DNA of 6,723 nt, from positions 1-6,723 of the forward strand of contig JAEVZN010000289.1 in the NCBI GenBank assembly GCA_023392205.1, written 5' to 3'. The first letter of the stretch is position 1; each line of letters starts with the position of its first letter. This document shows, in pieces, positions 6,169-6,723 of this stretch. The translations under genes were made by a program, and so were the position numbers. Source of the stretch: Pseudomonadota bacterium (lineage in GTDB: Bacteria > Pseudomonadota > Alphaproteobacteria > Rhizobiales > Xanthobacteraceae). The notes beneath the pieces are model-generated. The model searched no databases and had not been told where the DNA came from. It worked only from the letters and a program-made list of their open reading frames with translations.

Positions 6169-6723
6169 ATGGCCAAGATCATTGGCAACGAAATCCGTCC
6201 TGGCTATGTGATCGAGTATCAGGACACGCTCTGGGTTGCCGTCAAGACCATGGCGGTGAAGCCGGGCAAAGGTCCAGCCTATAACCAGGTCGAACTGAAG
6301 AACCTGATCGACGGCCGCAAGCTCAACAACCGTTTCGGTTCCGACGAGCGCGTCGAGCGCGCGCGCCTCGAGCAGAAGGATTTCCAGTTTCTGTACCGTG
6401 AGGGCGAGAGCCTGGTCTTCATGGACAACGATTCCTACGAGCAGACCGAATTGCATGAGGACTTCGTCGGCGAGCGCGCCGCCTTCCTGCAGGACGGCAT
6501 GACCGTCACTTTGGAATTGCATGACGAGCGCCCGATCAGCATCAAGCTGCCGGACTATGTGACCCTCGAAATCGTCGAGGCCGATCCGGTCGTAAAGGGC
6601 CAGACCGCCTCCTCGTCCTACAAGCCGGCCAAACTCGAAAACGGGCTGCGCGTGATGGTGCCGCCCTTCATCACCGCCGGCGAAAAGATCGTGGTCGACA
6701 CCAACGAAGTCACGTATGTCCGC
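6169..6723 (+). CDS. efp: Translation elongation factor P (3' end outside window)
   Basis: EF-P binds the ribosome between the P and E sites and relieves stalling at consecutive prolines; it is cytosolic. The 185 residues shown reach EVTYVR, so only the last few residues and the stop of an approximately 188-residue protein are missing. The N-terminal KOW-like domain carries [12 protein letters not shown], with Lys34 at the tip of the modification loop, as in EF-P proteins lysylated by EpmA; the enzyme is not in this window. The middle OB domain includes [19 protein letters not shown], and the C-terminal domain contains the family signature around [12 protein letters not shown] and VMVPPFI. 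The start at 6169 gives the standard [12 protein letters not shown] terminus and is preceded by GGAA. It lies 83 bases after the Sel1 gene and is probably a separate transcription unit. Lys34 argues against the rhamnosylated Arg type. Confidence 0.97.
   Translation, partial: MAKIIGNEIRPGYVIEYQDTLWVAVKTMAVKPGKGPAYNQVELKNLIDGRKLNNRFGSDERVERARLEQKDFQFLYREGESLVFMDNDSYEQTELHEDFVGERAAFLQDGMTVTLELHDERPISIKLPDYVTLEIVEADPVVKGQTASSSYKPAKLENGLRVMVPPFITAGEKIVVDTNEVTYVR

Noticed and set aside
1..6723. CRISPR array, tRNA, insertion sequence or defence-type cassette
   Set aside because: No regularly spaced repeats, cloverleaf-like sequence, transposase motif or terminal inverted repeats were seen; all long coding regions are accounted for by the seven genes listed.

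Overview
This is a GC-rich window, coded entirely on the + strand, that looks like an alphaproteobacterial chromosome and most likely Hyphomicrobiales (Rhizobiales). The assignment is inferred from the codon bias toward G/C-ending codons, the style of the GAPDH, PGK and class I aldolase sequences, and a gene order I associate with that group. No database search was possible. The window is essentially a core central-carbon cluster with a short accessory tail. I see no mobile element, CRISPR array, tRNA or rRNA.

Layout: (1) 1-873, the C-terminal 290 residues of transketolase (tkt), cut by the left window edge. (2) 874-1011, a 138-base gap with a plausible Rho-independent terminator and a plausible promoter for the next gene. 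(3) 1012-2019, glyceraldehyde-3-phosphate dehydrogenase (gap). (4) 2020-2087, a gap nearly filled by a long imperfect palindrome. (5) 2088-3287, phosphoglycerate kinase (pgk). (6) 3288-3371, a gap with three consecutive short inverted repeats. (7) 3372-4397, class I (Schiff-base) fructose-bisphosphate aldolase. (8) 4455-5114, a protein with the thiamine phosphate synthase (ThiE) fold whose catalytic motifs are largely eroded. (9) 5111-6085, a secreted, probably periplasmic, Sel1-repeat protein whose start overlaps the previous stop as ATGA. (10) 6169-6723, elongation factor P (efp), cut just before its C-terminus.

Together, tkt, gap, pgk and fba interconvert triose, hexose and pentose phosphates. 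They can serve lower glycolysis, gluconeogenesis, the non-oxidative pentose phosphate pathway or, if Rubisco and phosphoribulokinase exist elsewhere, the Calvin cycle. The ThiE-like and Sel1 genes appear to be downstream passengers or partners in the same transcription direction. EF-P is a translation factor and is probably a separate unit.

Most of the window is ordinary. The parts worth a second look are the degenerate ThiE-like protein inside a sugar-phosphate operon, its translational coupling to a Sel1 protein, and the small RNA-level inverted repeats at several gene starts and junctions. I found no convincing new multi-gene system.
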